From Bacteroidales bacterium (GTDB lineage Bacteria > Bacteroidota > Bacteroidia > Bacteroidales > VadinHA17): a stretch of 56,605 bases of DNA. Of this stretch, positions 42,607 through 50,267 are shown piece by piece. The translations under genes and the position numbers were made by a program. The first letter of the stretch is position 1; each line of letters starts with the position of its first letter. The notes below the pieces were generated by a model. It saw only the letters and a program-made list of their open reading frames with translations, did no database searches and was not told where the DNA came from. The stretch lies in assembly GCA_021738535.1 (NCBI GenBank), contig JAIPBU010000026.1, forward strand, positions 1 to 56,605, in the 5' to 3' direction.

Positions 42607-43101
42607 TTATTCCCGCCGCTCCAGTTGTTTTAGGACCTCAGTGTATGCCTTCGTTTTGTAGTCAGGATTAAATTTTTTGTTGGATCTGAATTTCCCTGTC
42701 TTAATGTCAAAATATCCTTTTATAAAGTGAGGATCAAGTTTGTAAATATATTCGTCATTATCGCTCAGTACAGGTTTTGATATTGTAAGAAGGTCCTCAA
42801 TTGTAATGTCAGCTGCTTCGGCGGCCATATTCAGCTTATTAAAGAGATCTCTGCTGATTTGTATGACTACTGTGAATTTACCGTATTCCTTCCTTTCAAC
42901 CAGGAAATAATTTATCTCCACAAGGTCCATTGGATTAACCCTGTCGCATGAATATGTAAGTTGCTCTTCAAAAAGAAAACCTTCACACATGATCATTTTT
43001 GCAGTTTCTTCATGCTTGGTATTGTGAAGGAAGACAATGCAGTTTTTATCGTTTTCCAGCAGTGAGACGATTGTCTCACCGGCAGTACTCATCTTTATCA
43101 T
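42607..43101 (-). CDS. Uncharacterised protein, possibly ADP-ribosyltransferase-like fold
   Basis: A 164-residue cytoplasmic protein with no signal or membrane segment. I do not recognise the family. The first half reads IVFLHNTKHEETAKMIMCEG followed by FLFEEQLTYS, then KFTVVIQISRDLF. The order of an H-N-T strand end, an A-x-x-I-x-x-EGF helix and later beta strands recalls ADP-ribosyltransferase folds, but the catalytic Glu motif is not clear. The C-terminus is Lys-rich (FRSNKKFNPDYKTKAY). It is divergent from the metal ABC operon (43209-45651), so a regulatory link is possible but unproven. The gap 42362-42606 holds no other gene. The second Met (MSTAGE) is an alternative start. Confidence 0.6.
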   Translation of the reverse strand: MIKMSTAGETIVSLLENDKNCIVFLHNTKHEETAKMIMCEGFLFEEQLTYSCDRVNPMDLVEINYFLVERKEYGKFTVVIQISRDLFNKLNMAAEAADITIEDLLTISKPVLSDNDEYIYKLDPHFIKGYFDIKTGKFRSNKKFNPDYKTKAYTEVLKQLERRE

Positions 43102-43182
43102 ATAATTTTGATAAATTGAAATATCAAAAATAGTTTATACAACATTCATATCCAACTATTGCCGGATTGTATTGTTATATAT

Positions 43183-43190
43183 TAAATTTG
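43183..43190 (+). promoter_or_regulatory. -7 box of the metal-transport operon
   Basis: TAAATTTG matches TAnnTTTG. A weak -33 TTG lies at 43159-43161 with 21-bp spacing. The leader would be about 12 nt. Confidence 0.4.
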
Positions 43191-43208
43191 TGATATAAAT
43201 CTATTAAG

Positions 43209-44075
43209 ATGAAAAATCTATCTTTTGCATTTCTTATTTTTTTACTAATGAGCGGATGTACTAATTCCGGCCTTAGTTCAGATAAGGAGGTTATTACTGT
43301 TAGCATTGAGCCCTTTAGTTTTTTTGTAAAGGAGATTGCCGGCTCTGCTTATGAAGTAAATATAATAGTACCTTCCGGTGCCAGCCCTGCTACTTATGAG
43401 CCCCCACCATCTGTAGTAAGGTCAATGAGCAACTCTGACATGCTGGTTATAAATGGATATCTCGGTTTTGAGATGGCCTGGATAGACCGGCTTATAAAAG
43501 CTAACCCGGGGGTAAAGACCTTGAAGCTTTCTGACAACCAGGACTTGATTGCAGCTGACAGCCACAGGCATGGTGATATTATTCACTATACGGGCGTTGA
43601 CCCGCATTTCTGGGTTTCACCGGCGGCTGCAGCGATAATAGCAAGGGATATAAGAGATTTTCTTATCAGCAACAACCCTGAAAGAAAAGAAGTTTTCAAT
43701 GATAATTATCTTCGGCTCGACAGTATAATTACGCATACAGATAAATATGTGAGTTCATTAATCGAGCAAAGCGGAGCGGAAGCATTTATGATTTTTCATC
43801 CTTCCTTAACTTATCTGGCCAGGGACTATGGCCTGGAGCAGATACCGGTTGAAATGGAAGGCAAGGAGCCTTCACCATCGGAATTAAAAAGACTGATTGA
43901 TAAGGGGAGGGAAAGGCAGATTGATGCAATATTTGTTCAGCGTGAGTTTGACAGGACTAATGCTGACCTGATAGCCCGCGAAATAGGCGCTGAAGCAATA
44001 GTTATTGATCCGCTTAGCAGTAACTGGGTTAATTCGGTCAGTGAAATAGCTGAATACATTGCAGGAGAAAAATAA
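43209..44075 (+). CDS. znuA: Metal ABC transporter, substrate-binding lipoprotein (ZnuA/TroA type)
   Basis: A 288-residue cluster A-I binding protein. The signal ends at a lipobox (LLMSGC, Cys about 17), so it is tethered to the inner membrane. Metal ligands are visible as His in VDPHFWVSP and IFHPSLTYLARDYG, with an Asp in the C-terminal VIDPLSS. A short His-containing loop (DSHRHGDIIH) precedes the first ligand; the long His-rich loop of E. coli ZnuA is absent. Zinc or manganese is the likely cargo; the sequence alone does not settle which. It is followed 6 bp later by the ATPase. Confidence 0.88.
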   Translation: MKNLSFAFLIFLLMSGCTNSGLSSDKEVITVSIEPFSFFVKEIAGSAYEVNIIVPSGASPATYEPPPSVVRSMSNSDMLVINGYLGFEMAWIDRLIKANPGVKTLKLSDNQDLIAADSHRHGDIIHYTGVDPHFWVSPAAAAIIARDIRDFLISNNPERKEVFNDNYLRLDSIITHTDKYVSSLIEQSGAEAFMIFHPSLTYLARDYGLEQIPVEMEGKEPSPSELKRLIDKGRERQIDAIFVQREFDRTNADLIAREIGAEAIVIDPLSSNWVNSVSEIAEYIAGEK

Positions 44076-44081
44076 GGATAT

Positions 44082-44825
44082 ATGGACAGCCTAATTGAAT
44101 TAAAGAATATTTCTGCTTCCTATAACGGGGCTGTGGTGCTTAATAATGTAAACTTCACGATCAGGGAAGGCGATTTTATTGGGGTCATTGGTCCTAACGG
44201 AGGAGGAAAAACGACTCTTTTGAAAATCATTCTTGGACTGGTGAAGCCTGTTTCAGGAGATATAATATTTAACAGGGAAAAGATAACTCCAAAGAAGATA
44301 GGTTACCTGCCCCAGATGGCCGAGGGTGATGGCAACTTCCCTGTTTCGGTACTGGATGTTGTCCTTTCCGGCTTAATGATGTTAAAAAAGGATACAGCCA
44401 GGATGGACAGGAATGATAAGGAAAAGGCAGAGGAGACCCTGAAAGATCTTGGTATTTATCACCTTCGGAATAAAACCCTGAATATGCTTTCGGGTGGTGA
44501 ATTGCAGCGCGTATACCTGAGCAGGGCCCTGGTAGGCTCACCTAAGTTGCTGCTCCTGGATGAACCGGGTAATTTTGTCGACACCAGCTTTGAACAGGGT
44601 TTTTATGATAAACTTAAGGAACTGAACAGGGAAATGACTATCCTTATGGTTTCTCATGATGTTGGTACTATATCTGCTTTTGTGAAGAGCTTTGCCTGTG
44701 TTAACCGCAAGCTTCATTTTCATGATTCCGGCAGGATAACCACAGGACAGCTAAAAGCATATGACTGCCCTATACAGCTTATTGCTCATGGAGATGTCCC
44801 GCATACCGTACTAAAAAACCATTGA
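44082..44825 (+). CDS. znuC: Metal ABC transporter, ATP-binding protein
   Basis: A 247-residue ABC ATPase. Walker A GPNGGGKTTLLKIIL lies near residues 37-51, the Q-loop in GYLPQMAEG, the signature LSGGELQRVYLSRAL near 137-151, Walker B LLLLDEPGN, and the switch His in MVSHDVG. It drives import by the permease, which begins 1 bp after its stop. The C-terminal part (FHDSGRITTGQLKAYDCPIQ) is typical of zinc/manganese transporters. Confidence 0.92.
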   Translation: MDSLIELKNISASYNGAVVLNNVNFTIREGDFIGVIGPNGGGKTTLLKIILGLVKPVSGDIIFNREKITPKKIGYLPQMAEGDGNFPVSVLDVVLSGLMMLKKDTARMDRNDKEKAEETLKDLGIYHLRNKTLNMLSGGELQRVYLSRALVGSPKLLLLDEPGNFVDTSFEQGFYDKLKELNREMTILMVSHDVGTISAFVKSFACVNRKLHFHDSGRITTGQLKAYDCPIQLIAHGDVPHTVLKNH

Positions 44826-44826
44826 T

Positions 44827-45651
44827 ATGCTAAAAGCTCTTCTGGAATACGATTTCTTATTTCACAGTTTCCTGGCAGTTGTGTTTGGCAGCATCACTGC
44901 CGGAATAGCCGGTTCTTATATTGTCTCAAAAAAAATGGTCTTCCTGTCTGGAGGGGTAACACATTCTAGTTTTGGAGGCATAGGTATAGCATATTTTTTT
45001 GGCATCAATCCTGTCCTGGGCGCAGCTTGTTTCGGTATTCTGTCAGCTCTCGGGATACAATACATGGCTTCAAAACATAAGGTTAGCGAGGATTCTGCTA
45101 TTGGCTTTCTTTGGGCTTTCGGTATGGCTGTTGGAATTATATTTGTTTACCTGACACCCGGATATACCCCTGACCTGATGTCTTATCTCTTTGGCAGTAT
45201 ACTCACAATTAAGGCAGGAGACCTTGTAGCCCTGGCTGTACTGGCTGTCGTACTTATAGTCTTTTTCCTGAGGTATTACAGGTTAATTCTTTACATTGCT
45301 TTTGATGAAGGGTATGCCCGTACTTTTTCTTCCGGGGTCACACTGTATAAGTATATCCTTATTGTTCTTTCATCCCTTGTAATTGTACTGAATATACGTA
45401 TAGCAGGTGTTGTACTTGTCCTTTCGCTTTTAACAATTCCACCCAATATTGCGTTACTATATACAAGAGATTTTAAAAATATGATAATAATATCTGTTAT
45501 TGCCGGTTTCCTGGGAATGCTTTCAGGCCTGGCGGCTTCATGGTACATGAATATCCCTACCGGTGCAACAATTATTTTTACACTTGTGTTGTTGTGGCTG
45601 ATAAGCAGGGGACTGAATATAGCAGGAAGAAGAGATAGTAAAATAACATGA
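44827..45651 (+). CDS. znuB: Metal ABC transporter, permease (ABC-3 family)
   Basis: A 274-residue inner-membrane protein with eight or so helices. It begins MLKALLEYDFLFHSFLAVVF, and the family segment GGVTHSSFGGIGIAYFFG (about 40-57) is conserved. The coupling region DEGYARTFS and the stretch IRIAGVVLVLSLLTIPPNIA (about 195-214) follow the ABC-3 pattern. It forms the channel of the transporter with the ATPase. It is the last gene of the operon; a 124-bp AT-rich gap precedes lpd. Confidence 0.92.
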   Translation: MLKALLEYDFLFHSFLAVVFGSITAGIAGSYIVSKKMVFLSGGVTHSSFGGIGIAYFFGINPVLGAACFGILSALGIQYMASKHKVSEDSAIGFLWAFGMAVGIIFVYLTPGYTPDLMSYLFGSILTIKAGDLVALAVLAVVLIVFFLRYYRLILYIAFDEGYARTFSSGVTLYKYILIVLSSLVIVLNIRIAGVVLVLSLLTIPPNIALLYTRDFKNMIIISVIAGFLGMLSGLAASWYMNIPTGATIIFTLVLLWLISRGLNIAGRRDSKIT

Positions 45652-45775
45652 AATTACTGATAATTGATGATAGGCAATTGATAATTTAATTTTTAGAAAT
45701 TTTCCTGTTATTCAATTACCAAAAGTAATGGAGAATTAGTATTATTTTAGAATAATAAACATATAGCACGAAATT

Positions 45776-47164
45776 ATGGATTACGACGTAATAATTATTG
45801 GATCAGGACCGGGAGGTTATGTGGCTGCAATCAGAGCAGCTCAACTGAAAATGAAAGTGGCGGTAGTAGAAAAAGAAGAACCGGGAGGAGTATGCCTTAA
45901 CTGGGGTTGTATACCTACAAAATCTTTATTGAAAAGCGCCAAGGTTTTTAATTTTCTTAAGCATGCTGAGGAATATGGTATAAGTGTTGATGGTGAGCCG
46001 CTTGCGGAATTAGGCAAGATGGTTGAGCGAAGCAGGTCTGTTGCTGAAGGTATGAGCAAAGGTGTAAAATACCTGTTTAAGAAGAATAAGATAGACCACA
46101 TTATGGGTTACGGAAGAATTAAGACAAAGGGTGTTGTCGAGGTTGAAAGTGAGGGAGAAAAACAAGTATACAAGGCAGATCATATAATACTTGCAACCGG
46201 GGCCAGGTCACGTGAATTGCCTGATGTAAAGCAGGATGGCAAAAAGGTTATTGGCTACCGTGAGGCAATGACACTCAGTAAGAAGCCTGAATCAATGATA
46301 GTTATAGGATCAGGTGCAATAGGAAGTGAGTTTGCATATTTTTATAATGCAATTGGGACCAAAGTTACACTGGTTGAGTTCCTGCCCTCTGTTGTCCCTA
46401 ATGAAGATAAGGAAGTTTCTCGTCAGCTCGAGCGCTCATTTAAAAAGTCCGGGATGAAAGTCCTTACAGGATCCAGTGTTGAGGCTGTTGATACATCAGG
46501 GGATAAATGTGTGGCTACGGTAAAAACCAAAAAAGGCATACAGGAGATAGAGGCTGATGTAGTGCTTTCAGCAGTAGGTGTGGCAACCAATGTTGAAAAT
46601 ATAGGGCTGGAAGAAAATGATATTAAGACCGAGAAAGGGAAAATAGTTGTTGATGATTATTACAGGACCAGCGCTGAAGGTATATATGCAATAGGCGATA
46701 TAGTTCATGGTCCGGCACTGGCTCATGTAGCATCTGCAGAAGGCATTATTTGTGTTGAGAAAATTGCCGGTGAAGAGGTTGAAGCACTCGATTACAATAA
46801 TATTCCTGCATGTACTTATACTTCACCTGAGGTTGCTTCTGTGGGATACACTGAGGAAGAAGCAAAAGAAAAGGGCTATGAATTAAAGATCGGTAAATTC
46901 CCGTTTACTGCAAGTGGCAAGGCTGCAGCAGAAGGGGCAAAGGAAGGTTTCGTGAAATTGATCTTTGATGCTAAATACGGTGAATTGCTGGGAGCACATA
47001 TGATAGGTTCAGGAGTAACTGAAATGATAGCAGAGCTGGTGACTGCCCGCAAGCTAGAAACAACAGGCCGTGAAATAATTAAATCAGTGCATCCTCATCC
47101 AACTATGTCAGAAGCTGTCATGGAAGCTGCAGCTGCAGCCTATGATGAGGTTATTCATTTATAA
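45776..47164 (+). CDS. lpd: Dihydrolipoyl dehydrogenase
   Basis: A 462-residue flavoprotein oxidising the dihydrolipoyl groups of 2-oxoacid dehydrogenase or glycine-cleavage complexes. The FAD fingerprint IIGSGPGGYVAAIRAA lies near 7-22, the redox-active Cys pair in GGVCLNWGCIPTKSL near 37-51, an NAD-binding VIGSGAIGSEFAYF near 180, and the C-terminal HPHPTMSEAVMEA with the catalytic His-Glu. Length is normal and there is no lipoyl domain fused at the N-terminus. It stands alone; no partner E1 or E2 genes are nearby. Confidence 0.96.
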   Translation: MDYDVIIIGSGPGGYVAAIRAAQLKMKVAVVEKEEPGGVCLNWGCIPTKSLLKSAKVFNFLKHAEEYGISVDGEPLAELGKMVERSRSVAEGMSKGVKYLFKKNKIDHIMGYGRIKTKGVVEVESEGEKQVYKADHIILATGARSRELPDVKQDGKKVIGYREAMTLSKKPESMIVIGSGAIGSEFAYFYNAIGTKVTLVEFLPSVVPNEDKEVSRQLERSFKKSGMKVLTGSSVEAVDTSGDKCVATVKTKKGIQEIEADVVLSAVGVATNVENIGLEENDIKTEKGKIVVDDYYRTSAEGIYAIGDIVHGPALAHVASAEGIICVEKIAGEEVEALDYNNIPACTYTSPEVASVGYTEEEAKEKGYELKIGKFPFTASGKAAAEGAKEGFVKLIFDAKYGELLGAHMIGSGVTEMIAELVTARKLETTGREIIKSVHPHPTMSEAVMEAAAAAYDEVIHL

Positions 47165-47286
47165 ACAATTTATCCCAACGCAACCTAATTTAACTCTTTT
47201 GCATCTATATTTTGGATGTGGCGCAGGCTTTAAGTTTTCATTTTAAGGCAAAATATTCATATATTTAAATCCCAAAGAGGAATATT

Positions 47287-47844
47287 TTGCCGGAATTAAA
47301 GAAAATACTGAAAGGCTGCCTTGCAGGAAACAAAAGGGACCAGGAACTACTCTACAGAAGATACTCTTCAAAACTGTACGGAGTGAGTCTGCAGTATTCA
47401 GGTTCTTATGACGAGGCAAGGGATGTTCTTCAGGAAAGCTTTATTAAAATTTTTACCAGCCTGCAATCATTCCACGGCAAGGGTTCTTTTGAAGGCTGGA
47501 TGAGACGTATTGTGGTTAATACGGCTCTTGAAAGACACCGTAACAGGTATTACCTTAATAAGGTGGATGACCCGGGGTATATGAATAATACTCTGCCCGG
47601 GATGGAAGCTGATGATTTTGAAACAATGGAGTCAGAAGATCTTCTGAATTTTATTATGGAGCTGCCACCAAAATACCGAATGGTGTTTAACCTTTATGCC
47701 ATTGAAGGATATAGCCATAAAGAAATATCAGCTATGCTTGGTATCTCTCAGGGAACATCAAAATCGAATCTTTCCAGAGCAAGAGCCATCCTTCAGAAGA
47801 AAGTGGAAAAGCACCTTGGAATAAAGAAGAGAATGAATGGTTAA
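47287..47844 (+). CDS. ECF sigma factor (RpoE-like)
   Basis: A 185-residue sigma factor. Region 2 (about 20-90) shows YDEARDVLQESFIKIFTSLQ and FEGWMRRIVVNTALERHRNR. Region 4 (about 130-178) shows LPPKYRMVFNLYAIEGYSHK followed by GISQGTSKSNLSRARAIL. The start is TTG at 47287, the only possible start before an upstream in-frame stop. It is preceded by AAGAGG (47275-47280) at 6 nt spacing, a good ribosome-binding site. It overlaps the downstream anchored-barrel gene by 8 bp, so the two are made together and that protein is the obvious partner. Confidence 0.92.
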   Translation: MPELKKILKGCLAGNKRDQELLYRRYSSKLYGVSLQYSGSYDEARDVLQESFIKIFTSLQSFHGKGSFEGWMRRIVVNTALERHRNRYYLNKVDDPGYMNNTLPGMEADDFETMESEDLLNFIMELPPKYRMVFNLYAIEGYSHKEISAMLGISQGTSKSNLSRARAILQKKVEKHLGIKKRMNG

Positions 47845-49156
47845 GAATGAATCACATATTGATGTATTGTTCAGGGAAGGACTGAAAGATATTGAAGTTC
47901 TGCCACCGGAATCAGTATGGGAGAATATAAAACCTGCAGCAGGAAAAAGGGCAAACAGGATTATTCTTTTCAGGATAGCTGCTGGATTAGCAATACTTGT
48001 CTCACTGGGTATGATGGCCTACATGTTTACAAGCCTTCCCGAGACAGGAAGCAGGAACCAGCTGGCATCAGGTGACGGTAATGATATGTCTGACCTTTTT
48101 GACGCCGGTTATATTGGTCTTAATGTCAGAACCGCTGAATTAGCAGAAACTGACCAGGATGAAGACCAGGCAGTTGGCATTACCAGAAATACCGAAGTAT
48201 CTGATGAAGATATTACTGATGATACACCTTTCCTGATCAATTATAACAGCGGTGTAAAACTGGATGATACTCAAAAGCCCGCCAGCAGCCTTTCCGGTTT
48301 TGCAGAATATGATGAAAATGTTAAACTGAAGACCAGGCAGCCCGCATTTATTGCATCAGGCCTTAGTCCTGTTGCCCAGGCAGAAGAAACAGCTAAAGAA
48401 CGTAAATGGCGTTTCGGAGCCATGATATCACCGACATATCTTTCTTCAAATTCCGGCTTACAGGGGGTTAGTCCCACCGGTGTGAATAATGAATCTGCCA
48501 TTCTTTCTTACAGCGGAGGATTCAGTGTAAGCTATAAAATGACAGGGAGGCTGAGTATACAATCAGGTTTCTTTTATTCCTCTCTCAGCAGGAAGGTTGA
48601 AGGAGTTGCATCCTATTCAGGCTTCAGTGCCTTTGCCAGCTCCAAAAGCGGAACCATATTCGGTGTTAATACGAGCTCAGGAACCGTTAACTCCACAAAT
48701 AACGATGTTTATCTTGCTGATATAGCATCAAGCAGGATAAATGATTATTCTCTTTATGATAACTTTGATCCTCTGAAATCAGACCTTATACCTTTTGGAA
48801 GCCAGCTAAAACAGAGCTTTGAATACCTGGAAATACCTCTTTTGCTAAAGTATAAGATCATTGATGGTAAAATGGATTTCAATGTATTGGGGGGGATGTC
48901 ATATAACTTCCTTATTGCCAATAATGCATGGGCAATTGGAGATGAAGGCTCCAGTATCCTGCTGGGAACGACTGAAGGTCTTGAAAACCTGATATTCTCA
49001 AGCTCCCTTGGATTAAGTATGGAATATGATCTGAATGAAAAACTGACATTTAACCTGGAACCCCAGCTGCGTTATTTCCTTAATAGCGGAGGTGATCTTG
49101 GTTCAGGCAACCCTTACACTTTTGGTGTCTTCTCAGGTATGCACTTCAGGTTCTGA
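47837..49156 (+). CDS. Anti-sigma-like transmembrane protein fused to an outer-membrane-type barrel
   Basis: A 439-residue protein. A cytoplasmic N-terminus of about 45 residues (IDVLFREGLKDIEVLPPESV, then WENIKPA) is followed by one membrane helix (about 42-66, IILFRIAAGLAILVSLGMMA). An acidic, low-complexity periplasmic stretch (about 75-185) leads to a C-terminal barrel-like domain (about 190-439, WRFGAMISPTYLSS, ending YTFGVFSGMHFRF). The short cytoplasmic head resembles an anti-sigma binding segment, and the gene overlaps the sigma gene by 8 bp. If the barrel inserts in the outer membrane, one chain would span both membranes. I recall similar pairs in other Bacteroidetes, but the mechanism is not established. 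Confidence 0.8.
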   Translation: MVKNESHIDVLFREGLKDIEVLPPESVWENIKPAAGKRANRIILFRIAAGLAILVSLGMMAYMFTSLPETGSRNQLASGDGNDMSDLFDAGYIGLNVRTAELAETDQDEDQAVGITRNTEVSDEDITDDTPFLINYNSGVKLDDTQKPASSLSGFAEYDENVKLKTRQPAFIASGLSPVAQAEETAKERKWRFGAMISPTYLSSNSGLQGVSPTGVNNESAILSYSGGFSVSYKMTGRLSIQSGFFYSSLSRKVEGVASYSGFSAFASSKSGTIFGVNTSSGTVNSTNNDVYLADIASSRINDYSLYDNFDPLKSDLIPFGSQLKQSFEYLEIPLLLKYKIIDGKMDFNVLGGMSYNFLIANNAWAIGDEGSSILLGTTEGLENLIFSSSLGLSMEYDLNEKLTFNLEPQLRYFLNSGGDLGSGNPYTFGVFSGMHFRF

Positions 49157-49207
49157 CAAATCTTTTTCAACAGTCTTATTATATAGTAAAATTTGCCTGC
49201 AAAACAT

Positions 49208-49215
49208 TAACTTTG
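49208..49215 (+). promoter_or_regulatory. -7 box of the lytic transglycosylase gene
   Basis: TAACTTTG is identical to the boxes before tgt and dnaB, 83 bp before the ATG at 49298. The nearest TTTG (49192-49195) is too close to be a -33 element. Confidence 0.4.
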
Positions 49216-49297
49216 CAAATCTGTTTATTATATAATGATTATCCTGCAACGGAATCACAATAACAGAAATAATAATTTTTAATTACAAGGTTTAGAC

Positions 49298-50257
49298 ATG
49301 AAAAGCAGATGGCCCGGAAGAATACTTGGAGGAATAGGAATATTTTCAGTACTGATATTATTAATAAGTCTTATTAATGGGAATAAAGAAATAAGCGCCG
49401 GAAATGATCACAGCTCATTTACTGAAGGACAACAGGTAGTTTCCTATGACCTGCCTGACACGCTCTATTTTGCTGGTGAAAGAGTCCCACTTGAGAACTA
49501 TGATACACGTGAATCACTCGACAGGGAATTGAATTCAAATGCTTATTTCCATTCTTCAACACTTCTGCTCATTAAGAGGTCGCACCGTTATTTTCCTGTT
49601 ATTGAACCCATTCTTGAGAGTTATAATATTCCGGAAGATTTTAAATACCTTGCTGTTGCCGAAAGCAACCTTACAAATGCTGTTTCTCCCGCAGGGGCAA
49701 GAGGATACTGGCAGTTCCTGACAGCAACTGCAAGGGAATACGGTCTTGAGATTAACCGGGAGGTGGATGAACGATATCACCTGGAGAAGTCGACAGAGGC
49801 AGCCTGTAAGTACTTTCTTAAATCATATGACAAATATGGTAGCTGGACTATGGTGGCAGCTTCATATAACAGGGGGTCAAGAGGAGTTGACAGGTTAATT
49901 GATATTCAGGGGCAGGATAATTACTACGACCTGCTGCTTCCTGAAGAAACTTCAAGATATATATTCAGAATTCTTGCTTTCAAGACAATTTTTCAAAACC
50001 AGGAAAAATATGGATTTAATATACCTGATGATCATCTCTATCCTCCGCTTGACTATGTAACCGTAAGTATTGATACGGCAGTTTCCAGTTTTGCTGATTT
50101 TGCCAAACACTTTGAAACTAATTATAAAATGCTGAAAGCCCTTAACCCATGGCTGAGACAACCATATCTTCATAACCGGGACGGACAGACTTATGAAATT
50201 AAAGTACCTCCCGAAGGAACGCGCACAGGAGTTTATAATTACCAGGGTGGCTATTAA
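49298..50257 (+). CDS. Membrane-anchored lytic transglycosylase (MltD/SLT type)
   Basis: A 319-residue protein. An N-terminal membrane helix (about 9-28) anchors an SLT domain (about 90-205). The catalytic Glu is in YLAVAESNLTNAVSPAGARG, followed by YWQFLTATAREYGL, then AASYNRGSRGVDRLI. A C-terminal stretch (about 255-310, NYKMLKALNPWLRQPYL, YEIKVPPEG) looks like a LysM-type module. The enzyme cleaves peptidoglycan between MurNAc and GlcNAc with anhydro-MurNAc formation, during growth or insertion of envelope machines. The gap to uvrA is only 10 bp. Confidence 0.9.
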   Translation: MKSRWPGRILGGIGIFSVLILLISLINGNKEISAGNDHSSFTEGQQVVSYDLPDTLYFAGERVPLENYDTRESLDRELNSNAYFHSSTLLLIKRSHRYFPVIEPILESYNIPEDFKYLAVAESNLTNAVSPAGARGYWQFLTATAREYGLEINREVDERYHLEKSTEAACKYFLKSYDKYGSWTMVAASYNRGSRGVDRLIDIQGQDNYYDLLLPEETSRYIFRILAFKTIFQNQEKYGFNIPDDHLYPPLDYVTVSIDTAVSSFADFAKHFETNYKMLKALNPWLRQPYLHNRDGQTYEIKVPPEGTRTGVYNYQGGY

Positions 50258-50267
50258 TTGATTATCG

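Noticed and set aside
45652..45775. AT-rich repeats (ATTGATAAT-like) before lpd considered as an operator
   Set aside because: The copies are irregular in spacing and match; chance similarity in AT-rich DNA is as likely.
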